NCBI GenBank assembly: GCA_030789695.1 | Contig: CM061139.1 | Coordinates: 105,064,837-105,128,836 of the forward strand | Direction of reading: 5' to 3' | DNA: 64,000 nucleotides | DNA from: Scilla litardierei | Lineage: Eukaryota; Streptophyta; Magnoliopsida; Asparagales; Asparagaceae | Part shown: piece after piece, positions 21,096 to 31,730 of the stretch | How the letters are laid out: every line of letters begins with the position of its first letter | How positions within the stretch are numbered: the stretch's first letter is position 1 | Translations under genes and position numbers: made by a program | Notes under the pieces: model-generated | Database searches by the model: none | What the model was told of the DNA's origin: nothing | The model's input: the letters and a program-made list of their open reading frames with translations, nothing else

Positions 21096-22740
21096 ATGCG
21101 CAGGAGTTCAAGAAGTCTCGACGACTTGATTCCCGTCGATCCAGAGATTAACGCCACCCTTAGGCGTTTGGCCGCCGAGAAGCGAAGAAGAGAGGATCCC
21201 GAATCCATGGAGGAGAACACCCCGCCTCGCAAGTCTCTGCTGGAGTACTCGATGCCATCTATCGAGTCCACTTCTGCCATCCGTCCTCCAGCTATTACGG
21301 CCCAAAGCTTTGAGCTAAAGCCGTCTTTGGTGATATGGATCCAGCAGGATCAGTTTTCGGGTGCACCCATGGAGAGCCCGATCGAGCATATAGACTCCTT
21401 CTTGGAGAAATGTGACACCTTCCGGATTAATGGTGTCATGACTGAGGCGATCCGTCTGAAGCTGTTCCCCTTCTCGTTGTGAGACAAAGCCAAGCAATGG
21501 CTTAGGGGGAAGGACCCCAACACTTTCAATACCTGGGAGAAGCTCTCAAACGCTTTTCTGATGAAGTTCTTTCCTCCGGGGAAGACCATGAAGTTGAGGA
21601 GTGAGATCTCCTCCTTCTCCTAGGCCAGCCACGAGTCCTTGCATGAAGCTTGGACGAGATACAAGGAGATACAAAGAAGATGCCCTCACCATGAGCTTCC
21701 GAAGTGGCAGATTATTAATCTGTTCTACAATGGGCTGAGGGATGACCTGAAATCTTCTATGGATGCCGCGGCTGGGGGTTCCTTCATGTCAAGGAGCGAG
21801 GAAGATGCAGGACATATTCTGGAAAATATGGCATCCAACAATGAGCGGTGGTGTGACGAGAGAGCCACACCCAGGTCTGGGGGTATACACAGAGTCGAGG
21901 ACATCGACAAACTTTCAAGCAAGTTCGACTTGCTTTCGACCCAGATCTCCGTGCTAATGGTAGGAGCCGGTGGGGCCGGTACACAACAGATTGCAGCGGT
22001 AGAATCTGAAATTTTTGGGGAATTCGACGGTGGTGACGTCTCACCACCGTTGGATCAGGCGAGCGCACTATTTTACAACCCCACGGGAAATGCGCCGTAT
22101 CCACCAAGAACCAATTCCAACCCGGCCTACTCTCCAAACAACCGGAACCACCCTAACTTTGGTTACCGGGCACCATTCCAGCCCTCGCCACCTCAGCAGC
22201 CGCAGCAACAAACATATCAGCCGGCTAGGCCACAGCAGAGTCAGTTTCAGCAGCAACAATATCAGCAGCAGCCTCAGCAACAATTTTACACCCCCAGGAA
22301 TCAGCAACAGCAGCAGTATGGCCAACAGAGGGCCGTCTCTCCTGTTGAGTCTCTCTTGACTCAATATATAACCAACCAGGAGAAGATCAATCAAAAGCTG
22401 GAAATGGGTCAGCGGGCCCTCACGGACCAAGTAACCCAGCTGGGGTTACAAGTGGCGACCCTCTCAAGGTCACAAAACCAATTTCCGCCACAACCGGAGG
22501 TGAACCCGAGGAGAGCAACCCAAACGTCGGCACTCGTGCACGAGCACGCAAATGTGTCCGCTATCGTTCTGAGAAGCGGGACACAAATTCCTACTAGATT
22601 GCCCCCTAACAGACCGGAAGCACCATTGGTCGTCGAGCGACCGATCGAAAAATCAAATGACGCAGGTGCTTTGTCATCAAATCCTACGACTCCGGAGGGA
22701 GTCTCTGAAGAAGAGAAGAAGAAGAACGAGGAAGGGAGCC
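21096..22740 (+). pseudogene. Athila-type gag
   Basis: ATG 21096 opens MRRSSRSLDDLIPVDPEI. The Retrotrans_gag domain follows (ESPIEHIDSFLEKCDTFRI, DKAKQWLRG, NAFLMKFFPPGKT, SLHEAWTRYKEIQRRCPHH, INLFYNGL, DAAAGGSFMSRS). After it comes a Gln-rich linker at about 22190-22330. Two in-frame stops break it: TGA at 21480-21482, where relatives have an Arg codon before DKAK, and TAG at 21621-21623, where Gln is expected. Both fit C-to-T change at methylated sites. Near 22720-22740 the protein moves to another frame, joining the protease. Gag forms the particle; here it is not expressible as one product. Confidence 0.88.
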
Positions 22741-23826
22741 CAAAAAGTGTTCAAACCCGTTGTGTCTTTTCCACAACGGTTAGCTCGGGCCAAAATCGAC
22801 GAGAAATATGGCAAGTTCTTCACCATGGTCAAGGACCTGAGCTTGCAAATCCCCTTCCTGGAAGCAATCGAAACAATCCCCTCCTATGCAAAATTCCTGA
22901 AAGATTTGGTGACGAGAGGGTCTAGAAAGGAGAAAGTAGTGTTGACGGCGGAATGTAGCGCTCTCATCCAGAGGGCAAATCCGCCGAAACTTAAAGACCC
23001 GGGGAGCTTCTCAATTCCTTGCACGATCGTGGCAGTAAAGATTCATCGTGCACTCGTCGATCTCGGAGCGAGTGTAAGTTTGATGCCCTTGTCGATGTAT
23101 AAAAGGATAGGAATGGGTGATTTGGAGCCCACCGGTATGACCCTACAACTAGCTGACCGGTCGGTCAAATATCAGGTGGGGATTGTTGATGACCTCCCCG
23201 TCAATGTAAAAGGGGTGCATGTGCCAGTGGACTTTGTAGTCATGGACATGCCTGAAGACGCACACACCCCCATCATCCTGGAACGGCCTTTCATGGCCAC
23301 TGCTGGCGTTTTGATTGATGTGAAGAACGGGAAACTTTCGCTAAACGTCAACGGAGAAAAGGTTGAATTTGATTTGGGGTTGTCCATGAAATACCCCGAT
23401 CCCCCAGATGACCCTCAGTGTAATTTACTGGAGATGGAAGAAGAAAAAGCTGCTGAAGAAAGCTCCTGGGAGATTCTCTTGAGAAACCCCCCTGATGACT
23501 TGGGGGATTCAGAAGACCGAGACGGTCCCAAGAACGATGATGCTGCTGGGAAAGCGAGTGCAGCAAGAACGACCCCTCCCGGGTTCCCCAAGGCTCCTCC
23601 TGCGAGGAGAACAGGGAAAGAACCCATGGGCCTCACCAGAGACGAGGTCCGGATCCTAAAGAAGATGGCGGTAAGCGCCAATACGAAAGAGAAGCCCCCG
23701 GATCCCAAGATCAAGGAGAGCGTAGTCGAGCAAATCTTTCTCCAGCCGCTGACTGCTCCAAAGGCCTTAAGCTCCGATGAAGAAGAGATGCCGAACTTCG
23801 GGCATCACCCGTATCAACCATCGTGA
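22741..23826 (+). pseudogene. gag C-terminus and aspartic protease of the Athila-type element
   Basis: The frame is shifted by one relative to gag. It opens with VFKPVVSFPQRLARAKIDEK and IPSYAKFLKDLV, conserved before the Athila protease, then the active site VDLGASVSLMP (near 23055), LQLADRSVKYQ and PIILERPFMATAGVLIDV. A long acidic and Pro-rich tail replaces the reverse transcriptase that would follow in a full Athila polyprotein, and the ORF ends cleanly at 23826. The protease itself looks complete. Whether the frame change is a mutation or programmed frameshifting cannot be told from one copy. Confidence 0.82.
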
Positions 23827-24019
23827 ACATCTCTTGCTGGCGTCGAGCCAACGACGTTAAACAAGTGTGCTTCATGGGAGGCAACCCATGCTCTAAACTT
23901 TTGCCCCACTTTTTAGTGTTATTTTTGACTTTATTTTATCTATTTTTATAAATAAAATCAGCCGCAAGAACATCCGTTCAGGGACTTAGACGATCTGTTG
24001 GTTTTTGCAGGAAACAAAG

Positions 24020-24377
24020 CCCCAACCGATCGGTTGATAACTCACCCGATCGGTTGGGATGTATCAGATACAAGCCAAAATCTGTCCCCAAATGAATCGA
24101 TCGGTTGAAGAATGGACAGACCGGGTGATCTGGGGAGAATTCTCGGGAAATTTTTGGGGAATATCAACCGATCGGTTGAGTTCGAGCGCGATCGGTTGAG
24201 GCGACCGGGTGAGCAGCCCTCAATTCTCGGGAAAATGAGTGGAGCGGCCAACCGATCGGTTGACAAGTCAACCGACCGGTTCGCCTGTAGCACTTCTTCG
24301 GCAAGAATTTTTGACCTAATCGTCAACCGATCGGGTGACAAGTCACCCGATCGGTTCGACTTAAAACCCTATAAATA
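24020..24377 (+). promoter_or_regulatory. second, internal palindrome array and TATA box
   Basis: Seven or more AACCGATCGGTTGA-type motifs between 24022 and 24358 are followed by TATAAATA at 24370-24377 and a C/T-rich leader. The arrangement copies the promoter part of the LTR but sits inside the element, 430 bp before the ORF at 24809. It may drive that ORF. Confidence 0.6.
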
Positions 24378-24808
24378 CCCCCGACCGCCCGTTCGATCCG
24401 CACTCGCCATTTTCGAATCCAGAACCGCCGTTTCGCCTCTTCCTCGTGCGCATGCCCTCTTTCTTCCCTAAAATCAACCTCGATCGCCTTCCCCCCCATC
24501 TCCCTACCCATCCACCATCGATTTCTCTCCATTCTCCTCGATTCCACCCACACACAAAACCCTAACCTCCACCCGTTTTCCCCAATTTCGAAACTTGCTG
24601 AAGAAATCGCTGCAGCTTCACAGCGTGCTCCTATCGAGTAGCATCGGGGCGTCTACGAGCAACGATCTTCATCTCATTTGGGTAAACTCGCTCCTTTGCT
24701 CAATTTTAATTTTACCCCAGATATTCCATTTGCTCGTTGGTCGTGTTTCGTGTTTGTGTTGATTCATTGTACTTTTACATACTTACACACACGCATGACA
24801 CCCGCACA

Positions 24809-25210
24809 ATGCCTCCCCGCCGTGTTAAGCCCACCGACGCCAGCTCTTCGAACCCTAGGCCCACCCATCGTACCCGTCGCGCACAGCCCCCCGCTCAACC
24901 CACCACCTCCAACCCATCTACCACACCACGCACCACTTCCCCACCTCACGTTTACGATCCCGAATATGGGATGCAATTCCAAACCGACGACCATGCCGAC
25001 CGGTTCGCGGCCATGGTCCTCCTAGCTGGACAGGGTGGTCAGATAACCGAGGAATCCGTCGACCGAGACCTCCCCTTTCTTCAAAGCTTCATTCGCCACA
25101 TCCGTGAAGACCCACCCGACGTCTCCGAGCTCCACATTCCACCCCCCACGACTCCTGGTCCACAGCGCAGGCCCCCGTCACCACCCCCAGAGGGTGGTGC
25201 CCCTGTTTGA
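24809..25210 (+). CDS. short accessory ORF of the Athila-type element (133 aa)
   Basis: ATG 24809 opens MPPRRVKPTDASSSNP, followed by a basic, Pro/Ser/Thr-rich N-terminus (residues 1-48), a small acidic-aromatic middle part (YDPEYGMQFQTDDHADRF) and a Pro-rich C-terminus. The start resembles the N-terminus of Athila extra ORFs that carry the putative plant transposon protein domain, but that domain itself is missing, so it may be a truncated version. It is preceded by its own palindrome array, TATA box and leader. No function can be assigned. Confidence 0.45.
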   Translation: MPPRRVKPTDASSSNPRPTHRTRRAQPPAQPTTSNPSTTPRTTSPPHVYDPEYGMQFQTDDHADRFAAMVLLAGQGGQITEESVDRDLPFLQSFIRHIREDPPDVSELHIPPPTTPGPQRRPPSPPPEGGAPV

Positions 25211-26945
25211 TTTTTCTTTCCCACTTTTGCCCCCCCATCTTTGTGCCCATCTGTCTTTTCGGGGCCCTGCTTTGTCTCTGTCGGAGGGGGGGACCATTCG
25301 CGTGTCGCATCGATTTCACCTTGTTTGCTTTTGACTCCCCCTTGCATATATCTGCATTTCACGGTCACATTTTATTTAATAGCACTGTCATGTCTAGCTT
25401 GGGGGACGTCTAGTTTTGTGTGCTGTCGTGTTTTGTTGTTTTTCTCATTTTTTGTGTGTGTGCTTCTTTTTCCCCTCTTGAGTGTCGTGTCGTGTGGTTT
25501 TATTTCTATTTTTGTGTCGTTTGATTTTGAGTTTGATTTTTCTTTATTTTCTGTTTCATCTCTGTGTTTTTCTCGTTTTTATTTCTTGTTGTGTCGGTGC
25601 GTATCCCCCCATCTTTATTTCCCTCCCGTACTCACTCATATTGCATTGAGGGCAATGCAAGCTTCAGCTTGGGGGAGTCGCACTGTGTGCGTCATTTGAG
25701 TCCTTCTTTTTCGTTTTTGTGTCGTTTTCATCGTGTTTTTTATTTTTTTCTTTTTCTTTTTCTTTTCTTCTTTTTATCTCTTTCTCCTAGAGATGAACCC
25801 TATGATGAATCGCCACAAAATAACACACACCTAGCATGGCATCGATATTCACAATCACTGACCCTAGGATTTTGAGTCCTCTTGCATTTCACGCATCGTG
25901 GGTCCACTTAGCTTTTTGTGAGTCGTGCGGCGTGCCTAGCTATTTGGTGTGCTTCTACTTGTGATTTTATTTTATATACCTGTCCAGGAATGACCCCTAG
26001 ATTATCATGCTTCGATTTGAATATGCGGTATTTGCTTTTACTATATGCATGCTATATTTATATCGTATATTTCAATTCGCATGCGTCGGGATTCCACGAT
26101 TAAGGACTAGGATAACCCATTTAACCTATGCTCTATTTAGCGAGAATAGTTTCCTTTGCCCAAGTGTTTAGATTTCGACTTCTTTTTTGTTTTACTTGGT
26201 GCAAATTCCCTCGTCGTGTACCGTTCTCCCACTTGGGAGAGTACATATGTGTATAGCCAAAAACCCAAAAATCCAAAAAAAGAGAAAAGAAAAGAAAAAC
26301 CCAAAAAGAAAAGAAAAGAAAAATTTTGTATAGCCAAAAAGCCAAAAAAAATACAAATACCCAAAACCCAAAAAAATATCTAGTATGAATATTTTTCCTA
26401 CCTACCAAGAATAAAGGGAAGGCGAGAATTTGCACCGAGTGTTCTTCTCCACATCATCTCAACCCCCGTCGTTTTCGAAAACACTTGGCTTAGGAACTTT
26501 TTAGCTAGTATCTAGGCTATAGTGGCGTGATTTCCTTGACCCTAGTTATGGAGTCCCCGATGCATGATACGTTTCACTTCTTATACTCTTCTCATGCATG
26601 CTTGAACTAATATTCACCGCAATTTCAAATTCGAATCGGTATTTGGGTCATTTCCTGGATTTGCGTATATGAGCTCATAGTACACTGTAGAAAGCGACAC
26701 CATTTGCTAGCACACAACCGCACTCACACGCGCTTCACCGCGTGGGCCCACGACACTTATTTGGACTCGTTTTCCTAGGTTTAGTGATGTGATTTGACGT
26801 TTGCTTGCTTGGTGTGTCGTTTTTGATTTTTGTTGGCTCTGACGGACGATCTAGGATATAGAGTTTTCTTTTTCTCTCTTTCTCTCTATTTTCTCCCTCC
26901 GAGCTCCTACTCTCACTCGTCTTCCTCGAGGACGAGGAAGAGTTC
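25211..26945 (+). other. 3' non-coding region with repeated hairpin plus AGCTTGGGGGA blocks
   Basis: AGCTTGGGGGA occurs at 25396, 25666 and 26946. The second is preceded by the hairpin TTGCATTGAGGGCAATGCAA (25641-25660), the third by the palindrome TCCTCGAGGA (26923-26932). 26260-26380 is A-rich low-complexity sequence (AAAAACCCAAAAAGAAAAG). Nothing else is coding. Confidence 0.7.
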
Positions 26946-26959
26946 AGCTTGGGGGATTT
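26946..26959 (+). other. polypurine tract of the Athila-type element
   Basis: AGCTTGGGGGATTT stands directly before the 3' LTR start TGACGTGCG, where the plus-strand primer must lie. Confidence 0.8.
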
Positions 26960-28534
26960 TGACGTGCGTTTATATTTTATATATTCACGCACGTTTTCTT
27001 TTGTGTTTCTCCGTATTTTTCGCCGTCTTTTATTCGTTTTCTCATACTTTCTCGTTTTCTTTCACTTTTCTTTGTTTCTCCATGTTTGCATGAGATTGAC
27101 CACGTAGGGGACGTTTAACGACGATATCTCAAGTCCCCGGAGCAACGGGAGGAGTCACGCATGATCCAGGGGGTCAAACGTCAAAGAATACATCTTTCAG
27201 CCCCTCACCCGGTCGGTTGGTCATCTCCAACCGATCGGGTGATGCACGCGTGCACCACCCGGTCTCAGCCGGAGCTCAAGTGCAAGTCACCCGACCGGTT
27301 CACAGGCCGGTTCAACTGGGGCCAACTCTTTGTCTTCTCGAGCCAAATTCCAACCGATCGGGTGACTCTCACCCGATCGGTTCATCTGTAGCTGATGCTG
27401 AAGAGCCGAAGACACGGGCACCCAACCGATCACTTCACCCGATGGTGCCAAGATCCAACCGGTCACTCCAAGAACTCACCCGACCGGTTCATATGACCGG
27501 GTGAAAGCTCGTCGTTTTCTGTTTACTATCTGTAACGAATCACCCGATCGGTTGACTTGTCAACCGATCGGGTGATACGAGAGTCTATAAATAGAAGCCC
27601 TAGGGTTCCAGAAACGGGGGGCTGCTAGTTTTTACTGTTTTCTCCTATTGTGACGGCTGTAATTTCTGGTCTTTTGTAAGTTGTCAGATCTTTCTCAAAC
27701 TTTAGTATTGTCTTAATTACTCTATTACTTCCGCATTCCAATCGTCTGATTATGATTCCAACGGTTCATTTTCATTTAGATCGCTTTTTAATGAATTTTT
27801 GTGAGTAGTTCCCAAATCTGGGATTTTGGTGGAAACCCCTTCGGGGGCTCTTCCCGATGCATCCATAGGGTTAGGAAATCTATAGGGATTAGGATTCTAA
27901 CGGTTATGCGGGGTGTTTCATTGTCATCGGCGGGAAAAAGACCGCCTTTGACCGTTGGGCCAAGGGGGAATAAACTTGGCGGTTGACTCCCTAGCCATAG
28001 CTCACACCCTTAGCGTAGACGCCGAATCCTAGCACGCGGGAGCGGCAGGATGAGACATTGAGAGTTATCGTTGCGAGCTTAGTGCTCCCGGAATCGATCA
28101 GTGTTAATGGACACGGGAGTGCCCACTGATCGAATCCGGGAAGTCCGGTGTATCATCCTGGGCACCGACCGGAATATCGGGCCCATGGGATGCCGGTACC
28201 ACTTTCAGAGGCAACGTCTCACCATTAGACCCTAATTCCGATCGCTATCCTACCCGTAGGTCGTATCGGGGAGAGTCGCTCGTTGGAGTGGAAATCAAGG
28301 TCCCGGGTTTATTTTCTTATTGTTCATACCTTGAATTACTTTCCGTGACAACCATCAACCGATTCGGGCTAGCTCGCCCACGGGGTGATTTTGGTCCTCC
28401 TTGACACAAGCACATCCTAGCCTCCCTGTGTTCGACCCCCAAGCCACACTACAACACCGTGCGCTTGCGGTTACAAATATTTAAACCCATGTCCCTGCCA
28501 CGCGGCCACGCGCCGGCGCGGCGTGCACCGGTCA
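26960..28534 (+). repeat. 3' LTR of the Athila-type gag element
   Basis: It starts TGACGTGCG, ends CACCGGTCA, and is followed by the target duplication GTTTG. It has the same palindrome array (about 27205-27570) and TATAAATA (27586-27593) as the 5' LTR. Confidence 0.93.
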
Positions 28535-28698
28535 GTTTGAACATCATTGTGTTACATGTTTGAATGCTTGAACATCATTGTTATATTGTTGCATACATCC
28601 TCCATCATCACACTTCACACACACTTGTCACGATGATATTATATGAATCGTTATTGCTCAAATCTTATGTTGGTTTGTCATCATCAAAAGAGGGATAT

Positions 28699-30461
28699 TG
28701 TTGGATACAATGTGTAGTTGGATACAACGATCGATGACTTCTTATTTGATGATAACAAATGTGTGTGAACGATTTGATGTGTGTACTAAGTGTTTTTCAG
28801 GAGTGGCACTCTCGCAAATACTCAAAGGGAGACTAAGTCAAAGTGATGGAGAATTTCCTATTCATTAGCAAATTGGACTTGTCAAAGATTGAGATAATGG
28901 CTATACATATTGGACTAAGTCAAAGATGGGGAGATAAGGAGGGAGTCAATTCAATTCTATATTTGAATTGATCCAAATCAATTGGTGCATGAATAAAATC
29001 CTTCCTACACAAATGAAGACTTGGTCAAAGATGGGGAGATATGGAGAATCTCATGCAAATCAATTGTAATTAAATGAGATCCAATTCTAATCCTAAAGCC
29101 ATACAAATTCAAACTCCATATCCAATGTAACTAGAAGAGATCTTCCATGGTGATTCATTCAAATCCTATTCAAGCTAGAATTCCATCCAATCTTCTTAAA
29201 TTATGGGATTCTATTTGATTCTAATTGATCACATCCTCTCCGATATAAACCCATATTCAAAGGAGAGAAAAGAGAGGGCAACCAATAAGAAATTTCGGCC
29301 ATCATCTCCACAAAGCTCCCCCCTATGCAACATCCCTAGCTTCTTAATCTCTTCATTGCGCAAGATAACTCCAAGCTCCATTGCCGAAATATACCAAGGG
29401 GTTTCTCATCTTCTCCATTGCAAGCTATAGCAAGCCAAGCAACATCTCCTTCGTCTCACAAAGCCAAAGCTTCATTGCCCAAAACTCCATGGCCGCAACA
29501 TCCTAGTCCCAATCATCTTCAAGGCCACAATATATCCAAGGGTTCTTCATCACACATTGCATAACTTGCATCCAAGCTTCATGCTCATCCTCCTCAAGGC
29601 CGCAACAAAGCAAGAGGGAGTCGTCTTCAACATTTTGCAATCTACAAGCAAAGTTCCCACAAGCAAAGCCTTGCAAGCAAGCATCATTGCGCAATCTTCA
29701 TAGTTCAAGGATCTCCCCTTCATAGCCGAAAGCAAGGGACTCAACACCATCCCCTTCATCAAGGCCACAACATCTTTGGATGTTCACCATCAAGGCTGCA
29801 ACATCTCTTTGGGGGTTCACCATCAAAGAGCTCTACATCCATCCCTATATTACGCAACATCACCAAAGGAGTCTTCATACATTTTGCAACAAGGGGAGTC
29901 ACCAAGACCGCAAGTTTCATCCAAGGAGGGACATGACGTTCGGGACTACATCCTATCAGACTTGATCTGACCTGAGCCGATTGATAAGGACGACTACGCC
30001 TACACAAACTGAGCTTTCCTAAAACTCTTGTTTACTTATATATGTGTATTGGTGTATAGATCTCTGTAGGGGAAACTTTACCATACTTGTGTGTTTTGGG
30101 ATCTTATCTAGTTGGGGCTAGACAAGAGGAACTTGACTAGTTGGGACCAGTCAATAGAAAGCTTATACTAGAATTAGTTTTGTTTAACATTGTGGGAGTG
30201 GGGTACGGAGAGCCTGGTAAGCGTAGAGGAGGTGCTCTAGGTTTTTATGGTTGTACCTGTAACATTATTAATCTAGTATCTGCTTTGGGGGCTGGACGTA
30301 GGTCGTGGGGACGACCGAACCAGGGTAAATCTGCTGTGCACTCCGTGATGGCTTATTATTACTTTGCATCTGCTTATAACTGCCTGTTATTGCTCGTGTG
30401 TTCGCAAGAATTTTTATTAGCATATTCACACCCCTCCCCTTTAGGCTTAGATCCAGATCCA
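28699..30461 (+). repeat. Sire-B 3' LTR
   Basis: It starts TGTTGGATACAA after CAAAAGAGGGATA. A TATAAA box at 29244 is followed by a transcribed-looking part. Close to the end is ATATTCACACCCCTCCCC, then AGATCCAGATCCA, which I take as the end (30461, uncertain by about 6 bp). It has no CpG palindrome array, unlike the other Sirevirus LTRs here. Confidence 0.7.
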
Positions 30462-31705
30462 ACACCTTCTTCATGCATTCATAGTCAGGCAATAACGTAT
30501 CATGCTCAACTTTTGATTTATCATAACTTTTCCTTAGTTTAGAGTGCACACTTACTAGCTTCACATGCTTCTTATATAACATCTCAGCAGCTAATTCTAG
30601 TTCTTTATCATCATCAGAATTACTATCAAATTTACTATCAGATTTGGGGTTTGAAGCAAAGCATACCTTTGCAGAATTTAGGGGCTAAAGCACATGTGTC
30701 CTTTCCTTCCATTCTTCCTCTTCATCTGATGACGATGACGATGATGAGCCATCCAAACTCTCATCATTGCTTCTATCCCATGCTACTAACGCTTTCTTCT
30801 TTGGCCTCTTCACTTTTTCAATTTTGTACACTTTATTCTTTTTGTCCTTGTTCTTTTTCAAAGGACAATATTTTCTCACATGTCATGGTTAATTGTTTTC
30901 AAAACAAATAATATCGCTAGTTAAGAGAGATTTGTGTTTAGAAAGCTTACTTCAGAGAAGCTTCTTGAATATCCTTGACATGAGCGCTGTGCTATCCTCA
31001 TCTAGCTCCGATTCCTTAGCTTTGGCCTTAAATGCCAAGCTCTTCTTCTTTGGTTAAAGCTCCTTCCTTTTCTCTTCTAGCTCAATCTTGAGAGCCATGA
31101 GATTTCCAATGAGACTCTCCATGGTGACCTTGGGAAGATCATATGCTTTTTGAATCGTCGTCATCTTTGGTTTCCACTCCTGCCTCAGTGATCTAAGGAT
31201 ATTCATAGTGATCTAAGGATATTCACTTTTCATACATGGAAATTTTCTTTCCAAGCCAGTAAGTCCATTAATAATTTCAGAGAATCTAGTGTTCATGTCA
31301 AAGATATACTCACATTTCTCCATTCGAAATATTTCAAACTTACTATTTAATACATTGATTTTAGAATCATTTAACTAATTAGTGCCATCATATGTTACCT
31401 TAAGTGTGTGCCAGTGTCGTCATGCATTGCAAAACTCGGTTGAATTCATTTTTGTCCAATGCATAAAGAGTACATTCATGGCTTTGACATTGAGATTACC
31501 TTTTTTCTTGTCATCGTTCTCCCAAGTCACTATAGGGGCAATCAGCAACTTATACTCCAATATGACGGTGTTTCATAGGTCCAAGTCCATTTACAGAAGA
31601 TGGATCATTATCCTACTCTTCCACAAGCCACAGTTACTCATGCTGAACAAGGAAGGTCGGGCGACGGAGTGACCCTCAGGGAACAGTGAAGTAGTTGACA
31701 CCATC
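30462..31705 (-). pseudogene. Sire-C gag
   Basis: The minus strand, read from 31705 down, gives a copia gag in several frames. The start region near 31690-31620 contains HSVARPSLF, then ALDKNEFNRVLQC, MNTRFSEIINGLTGLERKFP, LRQEWKPKMTTIQKAYDLPK (UBN2-type capsid domain), a decayed knuckle ending HVRKYCPLKKNK, and the acidic C-terminal region. Many stops and frameshifts are present. The last codons before 30462 run into Sire-B LTR sequence. The order and motifs fit a Sirevirus gag. Confidence 0.8.
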
Positions 31706-31716
31706 TAAGCAACCAC

Positions 31717-31728
31717 GCTCTGATACCA
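31717..31728 (-). other. primer binding site, initiator tRNA-Met
   Basis: On the minus strand TGGTATCAGAGC, the complement of the initiator tRNA-Met 3' end, stands 2 bp after the LTR end. This fixes the orientation and the LTR boundary. Confidence 0.92.
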
Positions 31729-31730
31729 CA

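Larger units (their letters stand above)
19328..28534 (+). mobile_element. complete non-autonomous Athila-type element with gag and protease only (TR-GAG-like)
   Basis: Both LTRs are 1575 bp by coordinates (19328-20902 and 26960-28534). The element is flanked by GTTTG at 19323-19327 and 28535-28539. A tRNA-Asp-type primer binding site follows the left LTR, and AGCTTGGGGGATTT precedes the right one. The 6.06-kb interior has Athila gag, an aspartic protease and a short extra ORF, but no trace of reverse transcriptase, RNase H or integrase. It would need the enzymes of a relative to move. A few tens of LTR differences suggest insertion in the recent past. Confidence 0.93.
17885..30461 (+). mobile_element. 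older Sirevirus remnant (Sire-B), interrupted at 19328-28539
   Basis: The pieces are a decayed gag zinc-knuckle segment, a non-coding stretch, a polypurine-tract cluster, and, beyond the inserted Athila-type element, a final tract and a 3' LTR starting TGTTGGATAC. No pol lies between gag and the tracts, so it is an internally deleted or non-autonomous copy. Sire-A probably inserted in its gag, since Sire-A ends where the gag fragment starts. Confidence 0.65.

Noticed and set aside
25201..25700. ORFs in both strands of the C/T-rich 3' region of the Athila-type element
   Set aside because: Low-complexity composition, no start context, no similarity to known retroelement proteins.
30268..30582. 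Minus-strand 104-codon ORF across the Sire-B and Sire-C border
   Set aside because: A chance fusion of Sire-C gag codons with Sire-B LTR sequence. Only the gag half is meaningful and is annotated as such.
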